Shown in pieces: positions 32,377-40,747 of a stretch of 41,115 nt of DNA (positions within the stretch are counted from its first letter, which is position 1; every line of letters begins with the position of its first letter). The stretch comes from Hyphomicrobiales bacterium (GTDB lineage Bacteria; Pseudomonadota; Alphaproteobacteria; Rhizobiales; Rhizobiaceae). A program made the translations under genes and the position numbers. Under the pieces are notes generated by a model. That model had not been told where the DNA came from, searched no databases, and worked only from the letters and a program-made list of their open reading frames with translations. The stretch is taken from contig JAFKJY010000083.1 of assembly GCA_017305835.1 (NCBI GenBank), forward strand, positions 1 through 41,115. The letters run 5' to 3'.

Positions 32377-33387
32377 ATGTCGTCGCGTAGATTCGCAAGG
32401 ACAGCGTCAGTCATCGCAGCAGCGGCGGCCATATCCGCCTTGTCGATCGGAGCCGGAGCGGCGGCCGACCGGGACGACCGTTTCGACGGCGGGCCGGCGA
32501 GCGCCGGGATGTCACGGCTGCTGCAGCCGCTGCCGCTCGCGCTTTCCGTCGAGCCGGGCGCCGGCGCGTCGCTCGCCTCGCTGCAGGTCGCGGGGCTGCG
32601 CATGACGACCTTCGGGCCGGCCGAGCGGACGCAGGTCCGCGCCGACGTCACCGGCTCGATCGCCGCTGCGCCTGCGCCCAAGGCGCCGGCGCGCGGCGCC
32701 GCCCGGCCGGAGCTGCTCGCCTCGGTCGCGATCCCCTTCGGCCGGCTGCCGGCGCTGGAACGCATCGCGCCGGCCTATGCCGAGATCGAGACCGATTTCC
32801 TCGACCATTGCGGCACGGTGATGTGCGAGAACGCGACGGCGACGCTGAAGCAGGTCGTGGCGGCGGGCCGCAAGGGCCGGTTCGTCGATCTGCTCGCCGC
32901 GGTCAACCGCTCGGTCAACCGGCTGATCACCTACCGCCGCGACAAGGACCTCTACGGCACGATGGATTACTGGGCCAAGCCCAGCGCGACGCTCGAGCGC
33001 GGCATGGGCGACTGCGAGGACTACGCCATCCTCAAGATGGCGGTGCTGGCCAAGGCCGGCGTGCCGGCGCGCAGCATGTCGGTGGTGATCCTGCGCGACG
33101 AGAAGCGGCAGGTCTACCACGCAGTCACCGCTGTGCAGACAAGCAACGGCGCCTACATCGTCGACAATCTCGAGGCCGAGCTGCGCAAGGACAGCGACCT
33201 GCCCAACTACATGCCGCTCTATTCGGTCAGCGCCGGGCGCGGCTACATCTACGGCCGGCGCACCGGCGGCGCGATGGTTGCCTCGGCCGGCGGGCTTAAG
33301 TCGGTCGCGCCGGGCGAAGGCCTCGAAGCGGAAATCGTGACGGTCGCCGAGGCACTGCCCGCGCTTCCCGTCTCCGGCCCGCGCTGA
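32377..33387 (+). CDS. lapG: LapG-type periplasmic transglutaminase-like cysteine protease
   Basis: A 336-residue protein of the bacterial transglutaminase-like cysteine proteinase family (LapG/DUF920). An N-terminal signal peptide (about 1-30) sends it to the periplasm. The catalytic triad is visible: Cys213 in GDCEDYA, His248 in QVYHAV and Asp263 in IVDNL. The FLDHCGTVMC segment before the catalytic domain is typical. In LapA systems the protease clips the N terminus of a surface adhesin and releases it; a LapD-type receptor restrains it when c-di-GMP is high. The ATG at 32377 follows GGGGAGA. It diverges from the giant adhesin, its probable substrate. A low-complexity Ala/Pro stretch (about 95-115) separates signal and catalytic parts. 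No LapD is present in the window. Confidence 0.9.
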   Translation: MSSRRFARTASVIAAAAAISALSIGAGAAADRDDRFDGGPASAGMSRLLQPLPLALSVEPGAGASLASLQVAGLRMTTFGPAERTQVRADVTGSIAAAPAPKAPARGAARPELLASVAIPFGRLPALERIAPAYAEIETDFLDHCGTVMCENATATLKQVVAAGRKGRFVDLLAAVNRSVNRLITYRRDKDLYGTMDYWAKPSATLERGMGDCEDYAILKMAVLAKAGVPARSMSVVILRDEKRQVYHAVTAVQTSNGAYIVDNLEAELRKDSDLPNYMPLYSVSAGRGYIYGRRTGGAMVASAGGLKSVAPGEGLEAEIVTVAEALPALPVSGPR

Positions 33388-33403
33388 GGGTATCCCCTCG
33401 CCG

Positions 33404-34045
33404 TCAGGTCTGGGTGATGTAGGCGATCACCATCGCGCTCGAATGGACCGGCGCCAGCACCAGCCCCAGCTGGCCGCGCACCCGGCGCTCGGCGACGCCG
33501 AGCGCGAAGCCGGTGGTGACCGGCAGCTTGGGATCTGCGGCGAGCTGCTCGATCACCTGCTCGACATGGGTGTCCAGCGTCAGCCTGACGGTGCGCATGG
33601 GATCCGAGCCGTCGGCCGCGGCCAGCCGCGCCTGCAGGAAATTGAGAAAGGCCTGGTTGTACTGGACGATGCGCCTGTCGACGGTCAGCACGAAGGCCGG
33701 CGACGGGCTTGCGTGGACGATGGCGAAGGCGGCGTCGGTCGAGGTCAGCCGCTCCAGCTCGCCGACCCGGCCGCTCAGCCAGCGGGCGGCCAGCACGCGC
33801 AGCGTGGAAGCCAGATTGCCGCCCTCGGGCACCTCGGCCGCCGCCCTGGCGACGATCTCGCCCAGCGTCTCGGCGCGGCTCGCCGACATGACCGACAGCG
33901 TCTTCCAGAAGATCGCCTCGAGGCGGATGCCGCGCCGCTCGCCGCGCGAGAGCACGGCGCGGAAGACGGGCTTCATGTCGTCGGCGGTCGGGTTGCCCTG
34001 TCTCGGGGCCGGGGCGACGGCCGCAGCCGGCTGCTCGCCGGCCAT
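33404..34045 (-). CDS. Ribbon-helix-helix/PAS-like fusion protein, possible regulator of the adhesin system
   Basis: A 213-residue soluble protein. Residues about 25-92 match the RHH_4 ribbon-helix-helix pattern: a short strand with basic residues, RLEAIFWKTL, then NLASTLRVLAARWL. Residues about 100-212 look like a PAS fold (SPAFVLTVDRRIVQYNQAFLNFL is the typical opening). This would couple a DNA-binding or protein-binding RHH unit to a sensory PAS domain. It is the last gene of the TolC-ABC-HlyD operon, 57 bp after the adaptor gene, and converges with the LapG-like gene (16-bp gap). The start ATG at 34045 has a weak ribosome-binding site; an internal Met at 24 is an alternative. Function is unproven; both domain calls rest on sequence pattern. 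Confidence 0.7.
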   Translation of the reverse strand: MAGEQPAAAVAPAPRQGNPTADDMKPVFRAVLSRGERRGIRLEAIFWKTLSVMSASRAETLGEIVARAAAEVPEGGNLASTLRVLAARWLSGRVGELERLTSTDAAFAIVHASPSPAFVLTVDRRIVQYNQAFLNFLQARLAAADGSDPMRTVRLTLDTHVEQVIEQLAADPKLPVTTGFALGVAERRVRGQLGLVLAPVHSSAMVIAYITQT

Positions 34046-34102
34046 GTCAGCGCCGCCCCGCGGCCGGCGCCGGCTGCCGCGCGCCCGCCGGGCCGCGCAT
34101 CG

Positions 34103-35389
34103 CTAGCGCTCCGTCAGCGCTTCGCTGCGCGCCTTGTTGATGGGCTTCAGCAGGTAGTCGAGCACGGTCTTCTGGCCGGTCATGATCTCGGCACTGGCCA
34201 CCATGCCCGGCATGATGCTGTATTCCTTGCCGTTGTGCTCCAGCGTCGACTGGTCGGTGCGGACCAGCACCTGGTAGTAGGTCTCCTTGGCCTCCTGGTC
34301 GACGAGGCTGTCGGCCGAGACGTTGACGACCTCGCCCTTGAGCCCGCCATAGATGGAGAAGTCGTAGGCCGTGATCTTGACCAGGGCCGGCTGGCCGCGC
34401 TGGACGAAGGCGACGTCGCGCGGCGAGATCCGCGCCTCGACCAAGAGCTTGTCGGAGGTCGGCACGATGCCGCCGATGACGGCGCCCGGCTGCACGTAGG
34501 CGCCGATCGTGTTGACGTCGAGCGTGTTGATGATGCCGTCCACCGGCGAGCGGATGTCGGTGCGCTTGACGCGGTCGCTGGCGCCGCGGATCGTCTCGCC
34601 CAGCACGCCGAGGTCGGCCAGCACCTGCGAGAGGTCGTTCTTGGCGTCCTGCTGGAACTGCAGCGACAGCTCGTCGACCTGCAGCGTGGCCTCGTCGAGC
34701 GCGGCGGCCAGGCGGCCGAGGCTCTCCTTCGCCACCGCGAGCTGGCCATTCTGCTGGGCGAGCTCGGTCTCCATGCGCAGCAGGTCGGTCTCGGCATGCA
34801 GGCGCTTCTCGACCAGCGGCTTGACCGTGTCGCGCTGCTTCGTCATCGCGGCGATCACGTTCTCGAGCTGGGCGATGTTGGTCTTGGCCTCCGCCAGTTC
34901 CTGCGCGCGCTGGGTCTGGCGCGCCTGCAGGACCGAATATTTGTTGCGGAAGTTCTCGCGGCGCGAGTGGAACAGCGCGCTCTCGGTGGTGCAGATGGCG
35001 GGCACCGCCTTGGCGAGGTCGTCCGGGCAGGCGAAGTCGCCCTTGTCGCCCGATATCTCGAACCGCAGACGAGCGATCTTGGCCTTGAACGCGGCCGCCC
35101 GCGCCTCCGACTCGCCGAGCGAGGAGGCCGTGGTGGTGTCGTCCAGCCGCACGATCAGGTCGCCGTGCTTGACGATCTGGCCGAGCTTGACGGCGATCTC
35201 CAGCACCACGCCCGGCTCGCTCGCCTGGATGATCTGCGTCTTGGAGACGGGGATGACCTTGCCGTTGCCGCGCGCGATCTCGTCGACGCGGGCGATCGCG
35301 GCCCAGGCGACGAAGCTCGCGATGAAGAGGACGACGATGCCGAGGATGAACCGCGCCACCAGCGGCGGCCTGTCGATTGTGGCTGTCAT
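34103..35389 (-). CDS. Type I secretion membrane-fusion protein (HlyD/LapC-like)
   Basis: A 428-residue periplasmic adaptor of the HlyD family. One membrane helix lies near the N terminus (about 12-32), followed by the lipoyl-like half motif (EPGVVLEIAVKLGQIVKHGD), a long coiled-coil hairpin (about 90-270) and the second lipoyl half with the beta-barrel (DIRSPVDGIINTL to the end). The C-terminal GMVASAEIMTGQKTVLDYLLKPI is the family signature. It bridges the ABC exporter and the TolC-like channel. Its ATG overlaps the ABC gene stop by 4 bp. It should export the giant RTX adhesin. Confidence 0.95.
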   Translation of the reverse strand: MTATIDRPPLVARFILGIVVLFIASFVAWAAIARVDEIARGNGKVIPVSKTQIIQASEPGVVLEIAVKLGQIVKHGDLIVRLDDTTTASSLGESEARAAAFKAKIARLRFEISGDKGDFACPDDLAKAVPAICTTESALFHSRRENFRNKYSVLQARQTQRAQELAEAKTNIAQLENVIAAMTKQRDTVKPLVEKRLHAETDLLRMETELAQQNGQLAVAKESLGRLAAALDEATLQVDELSLQFQQDAKNDLSQVLADLGVLGETIRGASDRVKRTDIRSPVDGIINTLDVNTIGAYVQPGAVIGGIVPTSDKLLVEARISPRDVAFVQRGQPALVKITAYDFSIYGGLKGEVVNVSADSLVDQEAKETYYQVLVRTDQSTLEHNGKEYSIMPGMVASAEIMTGQKTVLDYLLKPINKARSEALTER

Positions 35390-37542
35390 TGCGCTTCACC
35401 GATTGCGTTTCGCTGCAGGGCTTCGATGACCTGCCGCTTCGGACCATCCGCGACCACACGCCCCTGATCGATGACGATCAGCCGGTCGACCAGCTCGAGC
35501 ATGCTGTAGCGGTGCGTCGAGATGATGACGGTGACGTTGGCGGCGAAGCTCTTCTTGAGGTTCTCGATGAGCAGCCGCTCGCTGGCGAGGTCCATCGCGC
35601 CCGAGGGCTCGTCGAGATAGACGATCTGCGGCCGCGCCAGCAGCAGGCGGGCGATGGTGAGCGCCTGCTTCTGGCCGCCCGAGAGCTGGCCGCCGCGCTC
35701 GCCCACCGGCATGTCGAAGCCGCGCGGATGGCGCGAGACGAAGGCGTCGACGCCGGTGACGCGGCACACCTCCAGCAGCTCTTCGTCGGTGGCGTCGGGA
35801 CGGCCGACGAGCAGGTTCTCCTTGACCGTGCCGGAGAACAGGTCGGCGGCCTGGCCGGCCACGGCCACCGCCTTGCGCACCTCGGCCGGGTGGTACTGGC
35901 GGATGTCGATGCCGTCGAGCAGCGCGCGGCCGCCGGAGATCGGATAGAGGCCGCCGATGACGCGGCCGATCGTCGTCTTGCCGGAGCCGATACGGCCGAT
36001 GATGCCGACGCGTTCGCCCGGGCGGACCGAGAAGTTGAGGCCGTTGAGGACCTGCTGGTCGGAGCCCGGATAGGCGAAGGTGACGTTCTGCAGCGACAGG
36101 CTGGCGGTGGCGATGGTGCGGTTGACGAAGCCGACGCTGGAGGGCCGGTCCTCCTCCTGCTCCATGATCTTCTCGAGGATGCGCAGCGACAGGATCGCCT
36201 GCCGCAGCCGCGCCAGCGTCATGGCGATCTGGCCCAGCGGCGCGACGGTGCGGCTCGACAGCATCACCGCGGCGATGATGGCGCCCATCGAGATCTTGCC
36301 TTCGGAGAAGGAATAGGCGCCGGCGAGCACGATGACGATCGTCACGAGCTGCTGCACGAACTGCGTGGCGTTGGCGGCGTTGGCCGAGATCTCCTTGATG
36401 TCCTCGCTGGTGCGGGCGGCATATTTGCTGAGCTCGTGCCAGCGGCGCAGCAGCCCGGCCTCGGCGCGCAGCGCCTTCACCGTCTCGATGGTGGAGATCG
36501 TCTCGACGAGCAGGGCCTGGCGCTGCGCCGATTCGTTGGCGGCGGCGGTGACGCGCGAGCCGATGCGGTGGTGCGCGTAGAGCCCGATCAGGAGGGCGAG
36601 CAGGAAGGCCGTCGCCGGCACGATCACGATCCAGCCGGCGATCAGGTAGATCACCAGCAGGAAGATGAAGCCGAAGGTGGTGTCGATCAGCACGCTGATC
36701 GTGTTCGAGGTGAAGAACTCGCGCACGAACTCGTACTGCGTGATGCGGCTGGCATATTCGCCGGTCGAATAGGGCCGCGAGGCGAGCGTCGAGTTCAGAA
36801 CCTTGTCGAACAGCAGGTAGGACAGCCGCACGTCGGCCTTGCGGCCGGCATAGTCGATCAGCAGGGCGCGCGCCGTCTTGAGCAGCAGGTCGAAGACGAG
36901 CGCGACGGTGATGCCGATGACCAGCACCCACAGCGTGGCCAGCGCATTGTTGGGCAGCACGCGGTCGTAGACGTTCATCGTGAACAGCGGCGTGGCGAGC
37001 GCGATGATGTTGATGAACAGCGCGGCCACGGCGACCTGGACATAGGTGCGCCAGAACGGCTTGAGCGTGCTCGTCAGCCAGTGCGTGCGCTCGATCTCCG
37101 GGGCGTGGCCGACGAGGGCCTCCTCGGAGGTGTTGCCGTAGACGAGGGAGAAGCAGAAGATTTGCCGCGGGTCACGCTCCAGCAGCTCCGGCACCGAGAT
37201 CCGCGGCGGCGCGCCCTCCGTGGCGCCGAAGCCGCACAGGATGTTGCCGTCGCGATCCATCTCCAGCAGCGGCAGCGCGCTGCCGTCGGCGAAGATCGCC
37301 ACGGCCGGATAGTCGACATTGCCGGCGCGCACCGCGCCGACCGTGCAGGTCGCGGTGGACAGGCCGACGAGCCGGCCCATCCGCTCCACCGAATCGAATT
37401 CGGGATTGTCGAGCTCGTCCTGCGGGATGCCCGAGAACAGGACGGTCTGGGACGTCGGGCGTCCCAGGAACGCGCAGACGGTCTGGAACGCCGATCTGAA
37501 GTCGGATGCCCCGGCGCCGGCAACTCTTGTTATATCGAGCAC
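35386..37542 (-). CDS. Type I secretion ABC exporter with degenerate C39 domain (LapB-like)
   Basis: A 718-residue inner-membrane exporter of the LapB/LssB type. Residues about 1-150 form a C39-like domain without the catalytic Cys-His pair of bacteriocin processors, as expected for RTX exporters. Membrane segments span about 165-460. The nucleotide-binding domain shows Walker A GRIGSGKT (516-523), Q-loop Gln564, signature LSGGQ (620-624), Walker B with Asp644-Glu645 and H-loop His677. The start codon appears to be GTG (37542), without a clear ribosome-binding site, 23 bp after the TolC-like gene; translational coupling is likely. It powers export of the adhesin. Confidence 0.95.
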   Translation of the reverse strand: MLDITRVAGAGASDFRSAFQTVCAFLGRPTSQTVLFSGIPQDELDNPEFDSVERMGRLVGLSTATCTVGAVRAGNVDYPAVAIFADGSALPLLEMDRDGNILCGFGATEGAPPRISVPELLERDPRQIFCFSLVYGNTSEEALVGHAPEIERTHWLTSTLKPFWRTYVQVAVAALFINIIALATPLFTMNVYDRVLPNNALATLWVLVIGITVALVFDLLLKTARALLIDYAGRKADVRLSYLLFDKVLNSTLASRPYSTGEYASRITQYEFVREFFTSNTISVLIDTTFGFIFLLVIYLIAGWIVIVPATAFLLALLIGLYAHHRIGSRVTAAANESAQRQALLVETISTIETVKALRAEAGLLRRWHELSKYAARTSEDIKEISANAANATQFVQQLVTIVIVLAGAYSFSEGKISMGAIIAAVMLSSRTVAPLGQIAMTLARLRQAILSLRILEKIMEQEEDRPSSVGFVNRTIATASLSLQNVTFAYPGSDQQVLNGLNFSVRPGERVGIIGRIGSGKTTIGRVIGGLYPISGGRALLDGIDIRQYHPAEVRKAVAVAGQAADLFSGTVKENLLVGRPDATDEELLEVCRVTGVDAFVSRHPRGFDMPVGERGGQLSGGQKQALTIARLLLARPQIVYLDEPSGAMDLASERLLIENLKKSFAANVTVIISTHRYSMLELVDRLIVIDQGRVVADGPKRQVIEALQRNAIGEAQ

Positions 37543-37565
37543 GGAATCGCCGGGCGCGCCCGAGC

Positions 37566-39005
37566 TCAGTTGCGCCGCACCGGCGCGAGCAGGTCCATCG
37601 GCGCCCCGGAGGTCTGCCGCGAGGGCAGACGCTCATAGCTGGGCGCCGCATCGGCGACCGGAACCCGGAACTCCTTGCGCGCATAGGCGTCGCCCTGCTC
37701 GAGGGTCGGCGTCTTCAGCGTCTTGGCCAGACCGCCCATCGCCGCCAGCAGCCGGTATTCGGCGAACAGCGAGGCATAGGCCGCGGTCTGCGCCAGCACG
37801 GCGGAGTTGAAGCGGGTGTTCTGGGCGCCCAGCACGTCGAGGAGCGAACGCTCGCCGACGCGGAACTGCTCGCGGTAGGACGAGACGAGGCGGGCATTGG
37901 TGCTGGCCTGATCGCGCAGCATGGAGGCGAGCTCGGCCCGCTTGGCGCGCTGGTTCCAGGCATCGCGGATCGTCTCCTCCACCTCGCGGTGGGTGACGGC
38001 CAGCGCCTGGCGCTGCTCGCCGGCACGGCGGATGCGCTCCTGCTTGGCGGCGATGTCGCGGCCGCCGCGGTAGAGGTTCCAGCGGGCGACGACGCGGGCC
38101 TGCAGGTCCGAGGTGTAGCCGTCGGAGCCGTCGACGTCGTCGCCGACGCGCGCCGTGCCCTCGAGCGAGATGTTCGGCATGAACGGCGCGTTGGCGCCGC
38201 GCACCAGCGCGTCGGCGGCATCGGCATCGGCGCCGGCAGCCGCGATGCGCGGATTGTTGCGGCGCGCCTGCTCAATGGCCGCCTCGACCGTGCGCGGGAT
38301 CGCGTTGGCGACGGAGCCGGGATTGGTGGTCTTGCCGATCGGCTTGCCGACCAGCCGCATGAAGCGGATCTTGGCCGCTTCGAGATCCTCGCTCGCCTCC
38401 TTGAGGCGGGTGTTGGCCGAGAGCAGCCGCTCCTGGCCCTGGATCCTGTCGGCCTCAGTCAGCGTGCCGCCGGAGACGCTCTGCGAGATGTCGCCGAGGA
38501 TCTGCTGGTGGAAGCCGGCATTGGAGCGCGCGGCCTCGACGATCTGCGCCTGCAGCATGATCTCGAGATATTCCTGCGCGACCGACAGCGCGATCGCCTC
38601 GGAACGCTCCAGCACGCGGAAGGAGGCGCCGTCGACGCGGGCGGCCTGCTGCTGGACCTGCGAGCGGCGGTCGCCGCCGTCGAACAGCGTCTGGCGCAGC
38701 GTCAGGCCGACATCGTTCGGGTAGAGGTCGTTGCCGGCCGTGCCGAGCGTGCGACGGCCCGGGCTGTCGAGCCGGCGGATGCCGACCGAGCCTTCGAGGT
38801 CGAGAGTGGGGAGATAGAGGCTGCGGGCCTGCCGCAACTCGAACTCGACCGCTTCCCGATTCTCCGCGGCCTGCAGAATCTCCGGATTCGTGGTCAGCGC
38901 CTCGGTCACGGCCTCACGCAACGACATTGCGGAAGCCGGCGACCCGACGCCGAGTGAAAATGCAGCGGCCACGCAGCCGACTGCCAGAACGCCCCTCAAC
39001 CCCAT
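37566..39005 (-). CDS. TolC-family outer-membrane channel of type I secretion (LapE-like)
   Basis: A 479-residue outer-membrane efflux protein of the TolC family. A signal peptide with probable cleavage after SPASA (about residue 26) is followed by the first OEP repeat (SLREAVTEALTTNPEILQAAENR) and the second (VEAAIEQARRNNPRIAAAGADAD). Long helices form the periplasmic tunnel, and VGLTLRQTLFDGGDRRSQVQ is a beta-strand section. The ATG at 39005 follows GGAG with a 7-base gap. It is the first gene of the operon with the ABC and HlyD genes, in the order LapE-LapB-LapC. Confidence 0.95.
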   Translation of the reverse strand: MGLRGVLAVGCVAAAFSLGVGSPASAMSLREAVTEALTTNPEILQAAENREAVEFELRQARSLYLPTLDLEGSVGIRRLDSPGRRTLGTAGNDLYPNDVGLTLRQTLFDGGDRRSQVQQQAARVDGASFRVLERSEAIALSVAQEYLEIMLQAQIVEAARSNAGFHQQILGDISQSVSGGTLTEADRIQGQERLLSANTRLKEASEDLEAAKIRFMRLVGKPIGKTTNPGSVANAIPRTVEAAIEQARRNNPRIAAAGADADAADALVRGANAPFMPNISLEGTARVGDDVDGSDGYTSDLQARVVARWNLYRGGRDIAAKQERIRRAGEQRQALAVTHREVEETIRDAWNQRAKRAELASMLRDQASTNARLVSSYREQFRVGERSLLDVLGAQNTRFNSAVLAQTAAYASLFAEYRLLAAMGGLAKTLKTPTLEQGDAYARKEFRVPVADAAPSYERLPSRQTSGAPMDLLAPVRRN

Positions 39006-39038
39006 ATACTACTCCAGACGAGCAGCCGCACCTGATGT

Positions 39039-39066
39039 CTTATAGAATGGCTTTCGCCGGCAGCAA
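39039..39066 (-). promoter_or_regulatory. Candidate promoter of the type I secretion operon
   Basis: On the minus strand TTGCTG (39066-39061) and TATAAG (39044-39039) are 16 bp apart, 34 bp before the TolC-like start codon. This is the best sigma-70-type match in the short gap. Confidence 0.4.
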
Positions 39067-39226
39067 AGTAGGCTCACACCCAAAACAGGCACAAATGCCC
39101 GCCTATATCCACATTGACTCTCAGTGTTTCACATCCGCAACAGAATCGACAAGAAAAAATCGCGGCGTGGACGAAAAACGATCGGTTCCCGGTTAACGGC
39201 GGGCCGAATCGAGGGAATTGGCAGGG

Positions 39227-40069
39227 CTACGGTCGGTCGCCGGCGGCAAAGTCGGTGCCGAGAGACAGCTCCTTCCACGCCTCCAGCTCCGCCGCCTGCA
39301 GCGCCACCTCGTTGACGATGAACTCGAAGGCGTCCGGGCCGATCACTAGCCGGGACGGCATCTTCCGGGCGGCCAGCGCGGTCATCAGGGCCCGCGCGGC
39401 GCGGGCGGGGTCGCCGCGCTGCGTGCCGTGGCTCTTCAGGTTCTCCTCGCGCCGGCGGCCGGCCGTGTCGGCATAATCGGCCAGCGGCACCTTCGACTGG
39501 CGCATGGAAGCGCCCTTGATGCTGGTTCTGAAGGCACCGGGCTCGACCACCAGTACGCGGATGCCGAGCGGCGCCACCTCCTTGCGCAGCGCCTCCGACA
39601 GGCCCTCCAGCGCGAACTTGGTCGCCGCGTAGTAGCCCGAACCGGGCGAGGCGCCGCGGCCGGCATCCGACGAGATGTTGACGATCGTGCCCGTCCGCCG
39701 CTGCCGCATCGAGGGCAGCACCGCCTTGATCATCGACACGGCGCCGAAGAAGTTGGTCTCGAACAGGCTGCGGACCTCCTCGTCCTCGCCCTCCTCGACC
39801 GCGGCGCGATAGGCGTAGCCGGCATTGTTCACGAGGATGTCGATGCCGCCGAAATGGCCGACCGCCCGGTCCACGACCGCGCGCGCCTGCGCGGGGTCGC
39901 GGATGTCGAGCGCCAGCGCCAGCGCGCGGTCCGGGAAGGCCTTGGCGACGTCCTCGACCGCTGCCGCCTGCCGCGCCGTCGCGACGACGCGGTCGCCGCG
40001 CTCCAGCGCCGCGCGCGCGAACGCCCTGCCCAGCCCCGACGAACATCCCGTGATCAGCCACGTCCGCAT
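39227..40069 (-). CDS. SDR-family NAD(P)-dependent oxidoreductase
   Basis: A 280-residue classical short-chain dehydrogenase/reductase. The cofactor motif TGCSSGLG (about 7-14), NNAG (81-84), a Ser in NISSDAG and the catalytic Tyr147-xxx-Lys151 (YYAATK) are all present. Arg/Thr-rich residues after the first strand (TAR) suggest NADP preference, which is an inference. The ATG at 40069 follows GGGAAGGG; an in-frame TTG two codons earlier is less likely. It lies 120 bp after the MarR gene on the same strand and may be co-transcribed or controlled by it. The substrate is unknown. Confidence 0.93.
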   Translation of the reverse strand: MRTWLITGCSSGLGRAFARAALERGDRVVATARQAAAVEDVAKAFPDRALALALDIRDPAQARAVVDRAVGHFGGIDILVNNAGYAYRAAVEEGEDEEVRSLFETNFFGAVSMIKAVLPSMRQRRTGTIVNISSDAGRGASPGSGYYAATKFALEGLSEALRKEVAPLGIRVLVVEPGAFRTSIKGASMRQSKVPLADYADTAGRRREENLKSHGTQRGDPARAARALMTALAARKMPSRLVIGPDAFEFIVNEVALQAAELEAWKELSLGTDFAAGDRP

Positions 40070-40189
40070 CCGCAACCCTTCCCTTTCGCGATGAAGATCG
40101 GCGACAGGTTCCGATACGGAGCGGCCCGCGTCTACCGCGATTTCGGGAATGGCTGTGCGAACGCCTCGCTTCCGCTCCAGCGAGCATCG

Positions 40190-40639
40190 CTAAGGGTGGG
40201 CAGCCAGGGCTCTCAGGTCGGCACGCATGGAATCGGGATTGGAAATATCCCGCTCGATCTCCTGCTCGGTGCGCACCCAGTGGGGCAGCGCGTCGGCGAG
40301 CAGCGCGCGGCCGTGGTCGGTGAGCGCCAGCCGGCGGCCGCGCCGGTCCTCCGCGTCGGGGGCCACCACGACAAGCCCGCGCCGCTCCAGCGGCTTCAGG
40401 TTCGCCGTCAGCGTCGTGCGGTCGAGCGCCAGCAGCAGCGCCACTTCCTTCATGCGCGGCGGCTGCGGCCGGTTGAGCGACATCAGCAGCGAGAATTGCT
40501 GGTTGGTGAGGCCGACCGGCTTCAGCGCGTCGTCGAAGCGGCGCGCCAGAGCACGCGCCGCCCGCTGCACGTGCAGGCACATGCAGTGGTCGCGCACATG
40601 GATCGTGGCTTCGTAGGAGGGGCCGCCCGGCTTTGACAT
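40190..40639 (-). CDS. MarR-family transcriptional regulator
   Basis: A 149-residue MarR protein with helices for dimerisation at both ends and a winged helix-turn-helix at about 58-105 (MKEVALLLALDRTTLTANLKPLERRGLV, then a wing with DRRGRRLALTD). Two cysteines near the N terminus (Cys19, Cys21 in HCMCLHVQRAARA) could sense oxidants or electrophiles, but this is inferred. It diverges from the beta-propeller gene; a perfect palindrome lies in the 108-bp gap. It probably represses itself, that gene and the downstream SDR. Confidence 0.92.
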   Translation of the reverse strand: MSKPGGPSYEATIHVRDHCMCLHVQRAARALARRFDDALKPVGLTNQQFSLLMSLNRPQPPRMKEVALLLALDRTTLTANLKPLERRGLVVVAPDAEDRRGRRLALTDHGRALLADALPHWVRTEQEIERDISNPDSMRADLRALAAHP

Positions 40640-40653
40640 CGTCAGGCCACTAT

Positions 40654-40665
40654 GTTGATATCAAC
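40654..40665. promoter_or_regulatory. MarR operator candidate (GTTGATATCAAC)
   Basis: A perfect 12-bp palindrome, 15 bp upstream of the MarR start codon and 82 bp before the divergent gene. TTGATATCAA-type palindromes are common MarR-family sites. Position and symmetry support control of both genes. Confidence 0.6.
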
Positions 40666-40747
40666 TCAAAATGTCCAGCCCGGGTGTCGGCATCGGGGGT
40701 GCCGCAACGTCCTCGGGACTGACGCAGAGCCGTGGCAGGAGGAAGCA

